Below, in pieces: positions 1 to 12,015 of a stretch of DNA of 64,000 nucleotides (its first letter is position 1; every line of letters begins with the position of its first letter). The notes beneath the pieces were generated by a model, which did not search any database, was not told the origin of the DNA, and saw nothing but the letters and a program-made list of their open reading frames with translations. Source of the stretch: Balaenoptera acutorostrata (lineage: Eukaryota > Chordata > Mammalia > Artiodactyla > Balaenopteridae); assembly GCF_949987535.1 (NCBI RefSeq), contig NC_080078.1, positions 51,114,207 through 51,178,206 of the forward strand. The letters run 5' to 3'. The position numbers and the translations under genes are program-made.

Positions 1-181
1 CTTGTGATGTTATTCCTTCCTTAGCAAGTCCACAAGTGGAGCTCACAGCAGGCGAGTGAATGGATGGTCCTCTCTCCAGGTTCCCACATCCTTCCAGGAC
101 ATTTGAGCAGCTGTGCAACAGCAAAGTAAAATTTCCTAGGGTTTCTACCGTCCAATCCCATAGCTTTAATATCATCTAAAG

Positions 182-510
182 TAGTGGTAGGCAAACATTT
201 TCTGTAAATAGCCAGATAGTAAATGTTTTTGCAGGCCATATGGTCTCTGTCACAATTACTCAACTCTGCCTTTGTAGCATGAAAGTAGCCGTAGATAATA
301 TGGAAGCGAATGAATGTGGCTGGGTTCCAATAAAGCTTTATTTATGGATACATTTGAGTTTCCTGTAATTTTCATGTGTCATAAAATATTCCTCTTGTTT
401 TGAATTTTTTCCAACAATTTAGACATGAAAAAGCATTCATAGCTTGTGGGGCCATATTCAAACAGACAGTGACTGGATTTGGCCCACATACAGTAGTGTG
501 CTAACTCCTG
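182..510 (+). mobile_element. hAT-Charlie-like non-autonomous DNA transposon
   Basis: The left end (tagtggtaggcaaac) and the reverse complement of the right end (caggagttagcacac) form degenerate terminal inverted repeats of the hAT/MER type. The flanking 8-mers atctaaag (174-181) and atctcaat (511-518) agree at 6 of 8 positions, as expected for an old 8-bp hAT target duplication. The interior resembles the common mammalian MER repeat that reads 'gcaaac..tctgtaaa..gccagatagtaaat'. There is no transposase reading frame. The exact family name (MER33/MER58-like) is uncertain. Confidence 0.65.
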
Positions 511-819
511 ATCTCAATGATCAGGGCTTCAAAGGTACATCTCTAGCCAGTATTTACCTTTTGGATCCCACAATTGATGCCTAATATCTCCAGTTGTTTG
601 TCCCTCAAACACCTTCAGTGTCTAAAATGGAAGTTGTGATTCTCTACTCCTATTGCTTTTTTGTCAGGGCTTCTCCATCTGAGGAAACTACTTTTACATT
701 TTCTACATGTGTAGTTACTACAGCTAGAGAATTGTTGACCACTACTGAGTGCTCTTTTATTATAGTCCATATCCAATCCATCACTGTATTCTAGAGATTG
801 TACTTCCAAAACATATCTC
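511..819. other. no gene recognised
   Basis: This is unique-looking sequence between the hAT-like element and an L2 remnant. The overlapping 66-68 codon frames on both strands have no recognisable motif and look like chance frames. Confidence 0.4.
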
Positions 820-1640
820 AAATCTGCTTAATTCTCTCCATCTGGTCCAAGCTATCCTTATCCATTAACTAACTGGATTCCTATAATAACTTCCTCATCG
901 ATCTCCCCTTTTCTGTCTTTTTTACTTGCTAAATCTTTGCAAACCGAGATATTGTCATTGCTTCTGAGATATGTAGGAATTGTGGGATTATATTGACAAT
1001 ATGCATAGGTAAAGTAGAAGTTTCCCTTCCTACCCTCTCAGTGCGTTTTGCATATAGCATCAGAAGTGAACTTGCTAAAGCATTAGTCATAAAATCACTC
1101 TGATGGCTTTCTTTTGCCCTGAAAAATAATCCAAGGTCCTTATTAAATACTTCAAGGTTCTACCGGAGACAAATTTCATGTTCACCTCCATCTCTTCACC
1201 ACCTCTGCCCGCTCTCATCCTTGTTCATTACACTTCAGCACAACTGGCTTCCTTTCTGTTCCTGCTGCATACTTGATCCTTTCTCAGCTCCATGCCCTTT
1301 CCTCATTTTCCTCTCTGACTTATGTGGTATTTTCCTAATTCCTTGCATGGCTGACTCATTCTCATCTTTCAAGCTTCAACTTAATTATTACTTCTCCAAG
1401 TGACCACTTTATCCAAAGTCAGCACCTCCATCTCCTTTGCCTTGATGATTTCCTTTATAGGCAATATCCCAATATTTAACAGTTTTTATTGCCCTTTTTT
1501 AACCAGTTCATTATCTGTCCTTCATAGAAAATGTAAATGATGTAAGTAAGGGTAGACCCTTATCTGTAAGAGTCACCATATCCTAAGGCCCAGTCTAACA
1601 TACAACAACTACATAAGTATTGAATAAATGACCTAATAAA
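820..1640 (+). mobile_element. L2 LINE remnant
   Basis: Decayed LINE2 3' half in plus orientation. It has the pyrimidine-rich, Ser/Pro/Leu-biased remnant of the reverse transcriptase C-terminal region, then the L2 3' untranslated part. It ends near 1610-1640 with a tail of the 'agtattgaataaatgacctaataaataaa' kind, which matches the usual L2 ending. Stop codons and indels abolish any frame. Boundaries are approximate. Confidence 0.6.
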
Positions 1641-1839
1641 TAAATCAATCAGTTTAAAATGTAGACCAATCCTTTGGTATAATTTTTTAAGTGTATGAAA
1701 AATTTTAATGGAAATATAAATTACACTTGGAAAAATGTGTCATGGTACAGTTCCCATTTTATTCTTAAAGACTTTGTGCATTTTTCAAATAATCTACCAC
1801 ATACGCACATAAAAAAGAAACAACCCACAAATCACTTTT

Positions 1840-2095
1840 GTTATTAGCAGTAGGAGAAATGCAAATGGGAGGGGCATTACATGGGTAGGGGAGTAAGAAG
1901 TACAAACTATTAGGTATAAAAAAAACTACAAGGATATATTGTACAGCATGGGAATATAGCCAATATTTTATAATAACTATAGAGTATAGCCTTTAAAAAT
2001 TGTGAATCACTATAATGAACACCTGTAACTTATATAATACTGTACAGCAAATATACTTCAATAAAAACACACATTAAATAAATAAATAAAATTTC
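1840..2095 (+). mobile_element. L1 3' end relic (L1MA-like), plus
   Basis: The segment carries the 3' terminal motifs of older mammalian L1s: 'gtacagcatgggaatatagcc', 'acctgtaacttatataatac' and a final 'caataaaa', followed by an AAAT-rich tail at about 2070-2095. Only the 3'UTR is present, with no coding part. Confidence 0.65.
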
Positions 2096-2469
2096 TTTCA
2101 TGTAAGAGAAACAGAAAAGAAAAAAGAAAAGGAAATCCCATCCTGCTAAAAACGTTTGTCTACAGTTTTCTAAATTGTATCCTTGAAATCTTCATGGTTA
2201 CATTGGAACATGGAAATGCTTTAATGTCTAAAGTAAAGAGAGGAAAGGTAATATACCACCTGGATGCTGGGGTTGAGAAAACCTGTTAAAGATCAATTTA
2301 TCCCTCAAGAGAAGCTCTGGGGAAGGCATGTAGGAGTTTTGGTTGAATAACCATGTCTTCTCTGTTGAGTTGCCTATCTTTCTATCCTATTCTTTCTGCT
2401 TTTTCAAAACGACTATTTAATTTGAAGGATGATGAAGCAACAGAGGTGATAAAAAAAATGGCATGAATG
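2096..2469. other. no gene recognised
   Basis: A-rich purine sequence follows the L1 tail (2105-2135), then unique-looking AT-rich DNA. No open frame or repeat end was identified. Confidence 0.35.
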
Positions 2470-2670
2470 AGGGCTGCAGCATGAGTTAAAGTCCTGATTG
2501 TGTTGTTGTGACCTATGTAATGTTGACCTCTGACCTCTGATTTCCTTCTCTGTAACATAGAGCCCCAAAGTAATTTCTCATTAGACCATTCTGAAGACTT
2601 GGAGGATATTTATAAGGACTTGGTATAGTATATGACACAAACTGGGTATCTATAAAAATAAAACATCAGT
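2470..2670 (+). repeat. MIR SINE relic, plus
   Basis: The order of landmarks matches MIR: a central 'gttgtgacctatgtaatgtt' (from tgtgacctTGGGcaagtt), then 'tctgatttccttctctgtaa', then a degenerate 3' part ending near 'ctataaaaataaaa'. The element is strongly diverged. Confidence 0.5.
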
Positions 2671-4144
2671 TTATGTGTCATAAATATTAGTTTTTAAAGG
2701 AGTAAGTTCCACAAGGTGGAAATATCTTGTATGTTTCTAATAAAAAAGAAAAAGAAATCTGGCTAGAGAAAGATTTTGGCTATCATAAGTTCCTAAGATA
2801 ATTTTTCTCACAGTGTTCAGAATCCTTGCTAAACGTGTAAGCCAGTATTTACTACATTTTACTGCAATGACCAACAGCTTCTGAAACCCAGAGACTTATG
2901 GTTACAAAGGTTTAAAAAGGTTTGTTTCTCATTTGCCTTATAGTTAGGCTGTGGCAGCTGCATATTGACTATGAATCTGCTTACATACATTCTTCTTACC
3001 AGCATCCAAAGAGAAGCGGCAGCTTTTCTTTGGGACACACCCTTCTCATAGCAGAAGAAAAATGGAGATGGTTGAATCAAATAAGTCTCTTTAAACTTCA
3101 GACAAGGCATGTGTTACTTTGCTCACATTCGATTGGTAAAGGCAAGTCACTCAAGCAGAGTGGTGTCATTGATCAAGAGAAGTCAGATTCCAAGGGAAGT
3201 CACTGCAATTCACATGGCATCAGGTAGAGATGTATAATTCTTATATAAGAAAGGCCAGAATATTGAGTATAATAAACAATAGACAACATAAACCTCAATC
3301 TATTTTTCTAAATTTAGATGGAAAAGATGAGTGTCCTCCAAACTTATGTGAACTAATTCCTCCACCTGAAATAAACCAATGTTTAACAACAAAACATTGC
3401 TTTGTGGAACCAACGGGTTGAGACATTTAGCATAATGGAAAATGCTGACTTTTAAAGTAGCAAATTAAATAGCACAGTCTGGGCATACAGTTTCCAGTGA
3501 TTTATATGGTTTTTGTAGGGCTGGTCAAATAGATGGATTTAGTGCTAGACTGATGTGTCTGGGAAACACTGATCATCGTTCTCCTTAGACAGCAGGCCTG
3601 CTCTCAGAACTGTGGTGAGCGTGATTACATTGAGCCCTAGGCTAAAGGATTTACAGTCTCCTTTAGTCAAACCACAATATATTGATTAAAAATTTGCCCA
3701 GAGTTTATCCGATTCAGGCTACCTGGAGTTGTCTGTGTTAATAGCCATCAGATTGAATATGCTGCCCATGCACTCAATCATCAGTAAGCCAAGGAAATGT
3801 CCTTTTCTCCTCCTATTACTTGTTTTGCCACAATAAAAATTAAACAACATATTTCAACTCTCCGAGTGATACCTGTTTCGTTCATTGATTAATATCCGAG
3901 TCCAATTTTATCTCATTTAGAAAGAAATGAAACAGGTCCTCTGGTTTTCATTTTTAAATTGAGAAACTGACATTCACGGAGTGAGTCTTGTCCTCTGAGC
4001 CTGAGCTGGTAAGGGAAAGACAAGAAAGGCACCTTGGATCCTTCAAGAAAACCAGTGCACCAGCATAGCTTGGGGTTTCCATTTCCATGGAATTCCGTAG
4101 TGGTGGAAACTTAAACAATTTCATTATGAAAAATTAACAGATTT
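2671..4144. other. no gene recognised
   Basis: AT-rich, unique-looking sequence. Frames of 83 and 101 codons overlap on opposite strands around 2.9-3.2 kb and carry no recognisable domain. No splice-flanked exon pattern stands out. Confidence 0.35.
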
Positions 4145-4204
4145 TAATTTTCCCTTAGAGAGTCTATCTCAAAATAATTTTCCCTTGGAGAGTCTATCTT
4201 CACA
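4145..4204. repeat. 30-bp tandem duplication
   Basis: Two adjacent 30-bp units, 4145-4174 and 4175-4204. Both contain 'taattttccctt(a/g)gaga' followed by 'gtctatct'. They differ at a few positions, chiefly near the unit ends. Confidence 0.85.
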
Positions 4205-6474
4205 AACTCTTTTGTTATTGTTATTGATAGTTTATTGCTTGTTTGTTTGTCTGTTTAAAATACCTCTACTTGTGTGGACGATGCAGTTAAATTAGACCAA
4301 GCTGGTTCAAACTCTTATTTTACAATGGGCAATTATTGAAATAGATGATTGAAAATGACTGATTTCTTAATCAAGTTTAATGGCGGCTTCTGGGGCAAGT
4401 GAATGATTCACTTCAATAAAAGCATTCAAGTCAGCTGTGCATGTGGCTACAATGGTGAAATGAACTTAACACAGAAGTATGTATTTCCAGGTTTGAACAA
4501 TGAGAAGCATGAAAAACATGTGGGATATTTGTTTTTTAAGCATGCAGAAAAAAAATAACCAAACGATACCAAAGATATACCTGAAGACTAAAGATCTGTT
4601 TCTAGTCATCCAGTTCCCTTCCCCAGAGTCTCTAATTTCTCATGTAGACGTCCAGAAATCAATCTATACACTAATATAAGTTATTACTGTTATATCAGCT
4701 AAGGGGCGATAAGAGGGGTTAGGGATTAAGTAAACATTTTATTGTACTTTTCCATTTTTCCAAATGTTGCCATCAAGGACTGGGAAAAGTGGGAGCAGAA
4801 ATAAGAGGGGAAAAGCCCTAAGAAACAGAGCAGTGTTCCCAAGCATTTCTATGCCATCTTGGGTCTCTTGGCACATTAATTGGTATTTTGATTTTTAAAT
4901 ATATTTTTTGCAACATATGAGAACAGGAAAAATTTAGACTAGGAAGATTCATAAGCCACAAGTTCCAATTAGATTTGGGTGCACCCCCTACCTCTCTTAA
5001 TATATGTCAAAATAAAGACATATAAATGTAAGGACATATTTGAGTGTTCTGAAACTTCTAAGAATGATGTCTTTAATATTGTTCTTGGAAACTGCAAATA
5101 TTAAATTCTTCCAACAAACCATTTTGGGGTCATCTGTGCTTTGCTGGTACAGTAAACATGGCACTCGTCCACCTATGTAATCATCTAACAGTGAGACAGG
5201 CTCAGTAATCTTGGCCACTTGTAACATCTGCTGTACCACTGAGCTTATATTTCCTAAACTTTAGAATGAAGTTAATCTTCCCAACGATTTCAGAAGTTTT
5301 TAGAGAGAGACTGTAAGGAGGAACCCATGTTCAAGTTCATCTCTGTAACATCTGAATGAATTTCTAAACCAGAGAGGAATAGCAAGGTGATGGGCTACCT
5401 GAGAGAAAAAGCAGTCAAGACTGAATCACAATGGCTTAGAGATGGGAATAAGCTCAGGCCAATCACATAATACTCGCTATTGTGCTCTCAGGCTTAGTCA
5501 GAGCCAAATTCAGGAAGCACATTCCATTAGACTAAATAAAGCTTCGATCATGTGTAAAATTTCCAGCTTGAATAGGCAGCCATCCTATCACTCATCAGCC
5601 TGGATGCATTTAATGGGTGTAATTTCTTCCTCATATTTCTATGCGTTTATTGTTTCATTTTTATTATAGGAATTTGGGCATCTTATACAGCTTATTATTT
5701 TCTGTTAAGCCCAGGCTCAAGTAAATACTGTTCTACAGGGTGTACATGAAAATATGTTTCCTTTAGATTGTCAAAAGAATGGGCAATCTGATTCAACTTA
5801 ACTATGAGATTAGAAGAAAGGAAAAGTGGGAAAAATACCTATCCAGCACTGAGCCAATGTAACTTGAGAGTGTACGGAAATTATATGGGGGGGAGAGGGA
5901 TTGTGAAGTATGAACTCCTCAATTCCAGAAGTTCTGATTCTGTAGACACAAGATGGAATTCAGAAAAAAAAATGTAATTTAAGAAAGCTTTACAAGTCAT
6001 TTTGAAGTATGTGAATATTGCCTTGGGCCCCTGTAAACTGCATTAAACTTGCTCTTAAATTGCTTAGAGGAAAAGGAAAGAAGATGGAAGCTGAGTGTTC
6101 TTTTTTATTCTATTCAGGCCAATTATTTGAAAAGCTGAATGTCAGAAATTGTCTCTGCAACATTTCTATTTCAAGATTGAATTTCATTGACCAGAGCTGC
6201 TGAGCCTCTCAGCTCGTGAGGACTGACTGCTGACCAGAGCTCCTGTCTGGAACAAGTGCTCATTAAGCGGAATGGAAATGAACGGTGTGTAAATTTTATA
6301 TATATATATATTCAGCAGAGTTTTTCAAGGTAATGATATGCTCCAAACAAAAAACCTAGAAAAAGTGAAGGATTAGCCTCTGAATATTTGGGGGACAGAC
6401 GTGGTTTATTTTATTTAGTTATTTGATTGGGTGGGAGAAGAGTCAGGCTGCAGGTATTTCTATTGAGTTCTCTG
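4205..6474. other. no gene recognised
   Basis: AT-rich unique-looking DNA with a (TA)n run at about 6299-6310. Frames of 60-80 codons occur, but none has recognisable protein character. No tRNA or other structural RNA was seen. Confidence 0.35.
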
Positions 6475-6680
6475 TAACTCCCCCAGATGTAGAACCAGAA
6501 GTAGACCCTAAGACAAAGACTTAAAAGTAAATTGTTGGGGAGGTGATTTAAGTAACGCTGGTGGAGGAGTGGGGGAGCAGTGAGACTGGTGGTGGAAGGC
6601 AGTCAATAAGGATATTTATCAAGTAAGTTATCATTGTAGACAGCAGGGCCTTGTTCCCAGTCTGGGAACTCTGGGAGAAC

Positions 6681-6688
6681 GTGCAGAA
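6681..6688. repeat. target-site duplication, left (hAT copy 1)
   Basis: gtgcagaa; it matches gtgtagaa at 7258-7265 in 7 of 8 positions. Eight bases is the hallmark duplication length for hAT transposons. Confidence 0.8.
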
Positions 6689-7257
6689 CAGGGGTCCCCA
6701 ACCCCCGTTAGGAACCGGGTCACACAGCAGGAGGTGAGCAAGTGAAGCTTCACCTGTATTTACAGTTGCTCCCCACTGCTCGCATTACCACCTGAGCTTC
6801 GCTTCCTGTCAGATCCGCAGCAGCATTAGATTCTCATAGGAGCGTGAACCCTACTGTGAACTGCGCATGCGAGGGATCTAGGTTGCGCACTTCTTATGAG
6901 AATCTAATGCCTGATGATCTGAGGTGGAGCTGAGACGGTGATGTTAGCACTGGGGAGCGGCTGCAAATACAGACTATCATTAGCAGAGAGGTTTGACTGC
7001 ACAGAGACCATAATCAATCAATTGCTTGCAGACTCATATCAAAACCCTATCAGGGAGTGACAAGTGATAACAAGCTCAGGGTTCCCACTGATTCTGCATT
7101 ATGGTGAGTTGTATAATTATTTCATTATGTATTACAATGTAATAATAATAGAAATAAAGTGCGCCATACATGTAATTCACTTGAATCATCCATGGTCCAT
7201 GGAAAAATTGTCTTGCATGAAACTGGTACCTGTTGCCAAAAAGGTTGGGGACCGCTG
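6689..7257 (+). mobile_element. hAT-like non-autonomous transposon, copy 1
   Basis: It begins caggggtccccaac and ends aaaggttggggaccgctg, giving terminal inverted repeats of about 14 bp. An 8-bp duplication flanks it. The interior holds a long hairpin with perfect 16-bp arms at 6823-6838 and 6895-6910. It is the inverted relative of 17684-18417, but lacks about 100 bp of that copy's interior (junction near 7068) and part of the left subterminal region. No transposase is encoded; the 78- and 111-codon frames here are incidental. Movement would have needed an autonomous hAT elsewhere. Confidence 0.85.
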
Positions 7258-7265
7258 GTGTAGAA
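7258..7265. repeat. target-site duplication, right (hAT copy 1)
   Basis: gtgtagaa, partner of 6681-6688. Confidence 0.8.
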
Positions 7266-7495
7266 CACATGCTCAGGGCAGCGGGAGCTTGAGTAGTTGA
7301 ACATTGACTCCCATCAGTCATTGGTTGAAGGCTGCTCAGGTGAACATTCATTCCCTGGTACTTCCGGCCTGCCTCCTGCATGGACCAATCAGGCTTCAGG
7401 GGCCAGAGCAAGTTGTCAGGTGGACGTACAGGCTCTGTCAGTTAGGATTCAGGCAAATGTGTACTGAAAGCATCAGAGAGAGGGATTTGGAAAAA

Positions 7496-9384
7496 TTACA
7501 TCTTTGAAACCAGCTCCTCATTCTAGTATAAAGGATGATGGAAGAAAGGACTTGCCAGGCAAGCACCAAGCCTCGTTATATTTAATATGCCTCCTCTGTG
7601 AAAACACCGAGCCAGGTTAAAGGGCAGAGCATGGGTCAGTTGCCCTGATTACCAACCCATGAGTGATCTTAACTTGTCACAGTGATGAATTGGATCCCTG
7701 GTACCAGTTTACTTGGATTTCAACTTGAGAGTCCTTCTGTAACTGGTAAAATGTAAAATTTTCCTTATCCTGCAAAAGTAGAGAATGTCCTCAGCGGACA
7801 TTTTAAAAGCACCACTTGCTTACATGTCCTAGCTTGCATGTTGCAGGTTTTTGCCTCATCTAAGTGCAGGTTTCATGGTACAATCTCAGGAAGCTGAGTG
7901 TCATCAGGGACAGATTAAAAGTAAGCAGAGATTCTAAAACTGAATGACACATGGAAAAATGCTGTTCATCTAGAATTAGTAATTTGTCTCTATATGTAAA
8001 TGGATTTTTATGCTTCCTATTAAGTTATTCAGTTCAAAAAATGAATGTAAAATTATGAATTTCTCATTTTAAATGTAAAGAAGGAAGATTATTTTCTATT
8101 AATTGAAAAAGTTTCCCTCTGACTCCACAAAGTACATAATGATCGCATATGTAAAGAATGTCATACTGAAAGAACACCAAGTTTTTAGCTCATCAGGAGA
8201 AATCTCACATGGCTTCCTTATAGCCCTTTAGGAAACCATCAAATTTGGTTGACAGAGAAAGTGAATATGAATTTGGTGTTATTTTAAATATGCTCAGTAC
8301 CTTTTCCCCAAGATACTCTAGTACTCTAGTGTCCACAGCTGCACAAACTACAGCTTTGCAAAGAATTAAAAATACCCCATTGTTCATGAATGTCGAACAA
8401 TTATAGTGCTTATGGACATGAAGCCCTAAAGCTATATGAATGAATCATGGAGGGATTTTTTTCCCCCACTGGAGATTTGCAAACTCATCAGATGGAGACT
8501 CTGTAGAAAGAAGCATGCCAGATTCAGATTTCATTCTGCCTCTGGTCAGTTCTGTAATTCAGAAGGCTTCCTCTTGTGTGCTCTATGGATCCAAGCAAGC
8601 TACTTTTAAGTTTGACACACACCGACATACACACAGGTATGATTGTTTAATTGTCTTTAAATTCAATTTATTCCCACTTCCACTTTTTGCCCTCCAGCAA
8701 CATTTACAAATTATAGGAGGATTTCCTGGCTACAACTGTGCCTGGGACTGCTTTCCAAAGTAACTTAGCTTAAAGATACCAGCTTGGCACTGGGACAATT
8801 AATGTCAAAAGATATCCTAAATGGAGTGTCAATTTCTCAGTTTTCTTATGTTGTGGTCTCTGTTACACACAAGGAACCCTTTGCTGCCATTGCAAACTCT
8901 TGTCAAAAACATCTTTTCTAAGAGAGAAAGGATCCAACTACCAATATTGTAACTTGAATATGGGTATAATTTTGCAACTTGGACTTATTCTGCTGATTTG
9001 TGTGTTTTCAGTATTGTTTTACTGTTGAGACAGAAAAGCCAAAAAATTAAGCTGTGAAATCCCCCAAATCACCACTGCCTATTGAAATCTATATGCCTCT
9101 TAAACAATAAAGCCACATTAAAAGTGTCCAAATTAACAGAATGAGATGAAAAGCTAAGTGTGGATAGAATGAGTTGAGAGAGGTGTTGATTAAGAGACAT
9201 GATAGAAGAAAATATACAATTACAGTACACCCTCTGCGCTGAAGTTACCTCTTTCAAACGTGTGTCCCTTTGGCCACAGAAGTGGAGAATGATGAGGGAA
9301 ATACAGAGAGGAGCAAGAAAGGGGTGAAGAAGGATAGGAAGATAAAACACGAAAGACAGGCATCACTGGAGGGTTCATAGTCAC
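7496..9384. other. no gene recognised
   Basis: Unique-looking AT-rich sequence. Frames of 60, 93 and 107 codons have no recognisable domain, signal peptide logic or neighbouring exons. A CA-rich spot lies at 8618-8637. Confidence 0.35.
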
Positions 9385-9480
9385 AGAGGTGCAACCTCCC
9401 TGGTCTTAGTTCCCTCATCTATGAAATGCTGGTGTTGATGAGGATGGTCTCTAAGGATTCAAATAATTCTAAAGTGCTTC
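9385..9480 (+). repeat. MIR fragment, plus
   Basis: 'cttagttccctcatctatga' followed by 'gttgatgaggatggtctctaa' corresponds to the MIR core and 3' half. It is short and diverged. Confidence 0.4.
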
Positions 9481-10599
9481 ATTTCTTTGTTTTAAAGTGA
9501 GAATCTGATTTTAGCCACCAGCCAACAAAACATCTCAGAATGACTATCCCTCATATCGTTGGAGAAGGTAGTTCCTTACAAAATAGTTTGTGAGATCAAA
9601 TTGTCTTCCAGCTTTTTTGCATTCTTTACACACAAAGATCAAATTATCAGTCCATTCAAGGTTCTGAAAGGACTTGAACAAAATTACCAAGTGGCAGAAA
9701 TAGGCTCCAGGTCAAACTGTTTACTTGAGAGCTCTTTGTATGAGGAGCTGCATGGGCCTTGATGCCAGCCAATCCCGTCACTGAGCCCAGAAGAGTAGGC
9801 ATCACCTACATGCGGGCAATCAATCTCCAGGTTGAGTTTGCTGGAGCACCACACATAGTTTAACGGATGAGTGTGATCTTGCGGAGCAGAGGTTCCCCCG
9901 TGGAAATAACAAACGCTAGCCACCAGTCAGGTGTTTCAGGTCCAGAACTGATGTCACTGCAGTTGCAAGGTCATCTCTGCCTTTTGCTTCCCACCTCCGA
10001 GGCAGACTGAAGCACTGGTGCATATCACTCTGCTTTGGACCATGAAGCAGCATGATGCGTCCAGCCATTTTCCTTTGGAAGTGGCAGAATCTGTTTTGGA
10101 GCAATACGGATGTGTCAGGGAATTTTCATCATGAATGTTCCTGGAAGATTTGGCCCAGAGGCTGCCTACCTCTCAGCCCCTCATCCCCACATAAGTACCT
10201 GAGCAAGAATCTTCACCCTTGCTTCTTTATCCAGAGCACTTGCCTGTCACAGGAACACGAGAGGCCCTGCATAGCCAGAGAACTGGTCTTGAATCAGCTC
10301 ACGGAGTTATGTCAGCTACTTGGCCTAACCGAGGTTACCTCTGAAGTTTGGATGTAGAATCACCACTTGTCTAGAGGCTTCTAACTCCAGTTGGTCCTGA
10401 AGAATAGAGTAGTCCTTTTGGCAGTGAGTCACTTGAACTCCAGGCTAATGTTGAAAGGAAAGCAAGTAAAACTTCTTTATGTTCAAAACAGTCCATGAAA
10501 CTGGTTAACTAGTCAGAGCCATTCTTTGAGTATGGAGATCAGGGGTCCAGGGCAAGCCATGTATCATAAGTGTACAGCTTGGCCAACTCTCACACACTG
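9481..10599. other. no gene recognised
   Basis: Moderately GC-rich unique-looking sequence. Frames of 62-101 codons occur on both strands around 9.7-10.35 kb. None shows a recognisable protein family, so I do not call a gene. Confidence 0.35.
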
Positions 10600-11240
10600 A
10601 ATTCACCCTCGTAATTGACACCTAAATCAAGACATGGAGCATCGCCAGCCAACACCTTAAAAACTGTGTGTATGATGGTTCCTGGTAATTACCACAGCCC
10701 ATGTCCCCTAGAGGAAACACTGTCCTAACTTCTAACACCATGGATTTGTTTTGCTTGCTTTTGAACTTTATGCAAATGGGATTTATCATACGTTATATAT
10801 GTTTGCGAGTGGGTGTTTCTGGTCAACATAATGTTTGTGTAATTCATTGATGTTGTTGTGTATAGAGTTCATTTTCTCATCACTATGTGGTTTTCCATTG
10901 TGTGAAGACACCACAATTTATTTATCCATGAAACTATTGAAGGGCATCAGGGTAATATCAGGTTTTTGGATATTGTGAATAAAGCTTTTATGAACATTCT
11001 TTTATGGTGTACATATACATGCGTTTCTGAGGGGATATTTATTCCTAGTGATAGAATGTCTAGTTCTTAGGGAATGTATATGTTTACCTATAGTAGACAT
11101 TCTCCAAACAATCTTCAAAATATTTGTATCAATTTACATTCCATGAGCAGTGTCTAAGAGTTCTGATTGTTCGACATCTTCATCAATACTTGATATTGTT
11201 TGTCTTTTTAATTTTATCTCTTGGGTATGTCATCTAGCTA
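10600..11240 (-). mobile_element. old L1 relic, minus
   Basis: Antisense L1 landmarks are recognisable: 'tttgcttgcttttgaacttt', 'ggttttccattgtgtgaaga' (LINE test-site region), 'ttggatattgtgaataaagc' and 'gacatcttcatcaatacttg'. These belong to the C-terminal ORF2/3'UTR part of an L1M-age element. There are many indels and no usable frame. Confidence 0.65.
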
Positions 11241-11659
11241 TGTATTTTATATAGATAAGATGTATATAGGTTCAATGAACATAGGCAAAACATTGATCAA
11301 AATAATGGAGTAAAACACTTAAGCAGCATGTAGAATTCACTTATTCACTTATTCACTCATTTAATAAGTACAGATATTCAAGGGAGGTGTTACAAAAGAC
11401 GAACAACTAGGAAGTGAAAATTTCGAGAAAAAGATTTAAAGAGAAATTTTCGTGCAGATGTATTATGTTTTTCCTGAACACTCTGTTTCTATGTCATCCT
11501 CAGATGGATACTAAGTGTCTCCCAAACCTCCAGGGCCAGGATGATTTCACTATTTTATTTCTCAGCAATGATAATATGACAACAACAACAACAGTGGCAA
11601 CAGTGGTTTAAGTCACTGAGCTCACTGACCTTCACAACATGCTTTCATTCGTGTTTTTT
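11241..11659. other. no gene recognised
   Basis: AT-rich sequence with a TTCA-type short repeat (11337-11361) and an (ACA)n run at 11578-11591. No gene seen. Confidence 0.35.
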
Positions 11660-11825
11660 GACCTGATTCTAACAACTGTGAGATAAAAGTAGAGTTTAGT
11701 CCCTTCAGCGCATAATCGAGGTGATGGAAGTCCTGAGAAAATAAGGGACTTGCCCAGGTGATCAGAACCAATTATAAGCGATTCAATGGATCTGGGATTT
11801 GAACCAAGGATGTTAGATTTCTCAG
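11660..11825 (-). repeat. MIR SINE relic, minus
   Basis: The antisense MIR order is visible: degenerate 'gataaaagtagag', then 'agggacttgcccaggtgatcag', then 'ggatctgggatttgaaccaa' (from gattcgaacc, the B-box region). Confidence 0.6.
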
Positions 11826-11904
11826 CCTCATGAAGCTTCTCTTTACCCTCAATATAGCTCTGTTAATGAAGACACTTTACACTGTAGAGATTCTTTGTAC
11901 AATA

Positions 11905-12015
11905 ACCCTTTTAGTTTTCGTTTTGTTGGATCATTGTTTTAGAGACCAGATTAAGTTATATTGTTCCTGTTTCACAGATGAAGATAAGCCAGGGAGGAAT
12001 TTAGGAGTATTCCAT
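11905..12015 (-). repeat. possible MIR relic, minus
   Basis: 'ttcctgtttcacagatgaag' is the antisense MIR 'tttacagatgagg' core. The rest is too diverged to be certain. Confidence 0.35.

Larger units (their letters stand above)
6475..7495 (-). mobile_element. old LTR-like repeat interrupted by a hAT element
   Basis: The segments 6475-6688 and 7258-7495 read together as one old repeat once the inserted transposon at 6689-7257 is removed. Its left part ('agaagtagaccctaagac', then 'ttggggaggtgattta') is the reverse complement of the ends of the repeats at 13195-13530 and 14745-15170. The layout (polyadenylation-like AATAAA region followed by about 60 bp) suggests an ERVL/MaLR-type LTR. The family assignment is inference. 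Confidence 0.45.

Noticed and set aside
7076..7411. 111-codon minus-strand frame
   Set aside because: It spans the right end of the hAT-like element and the flanking LTR-like repeat and does not resemble a transposase.
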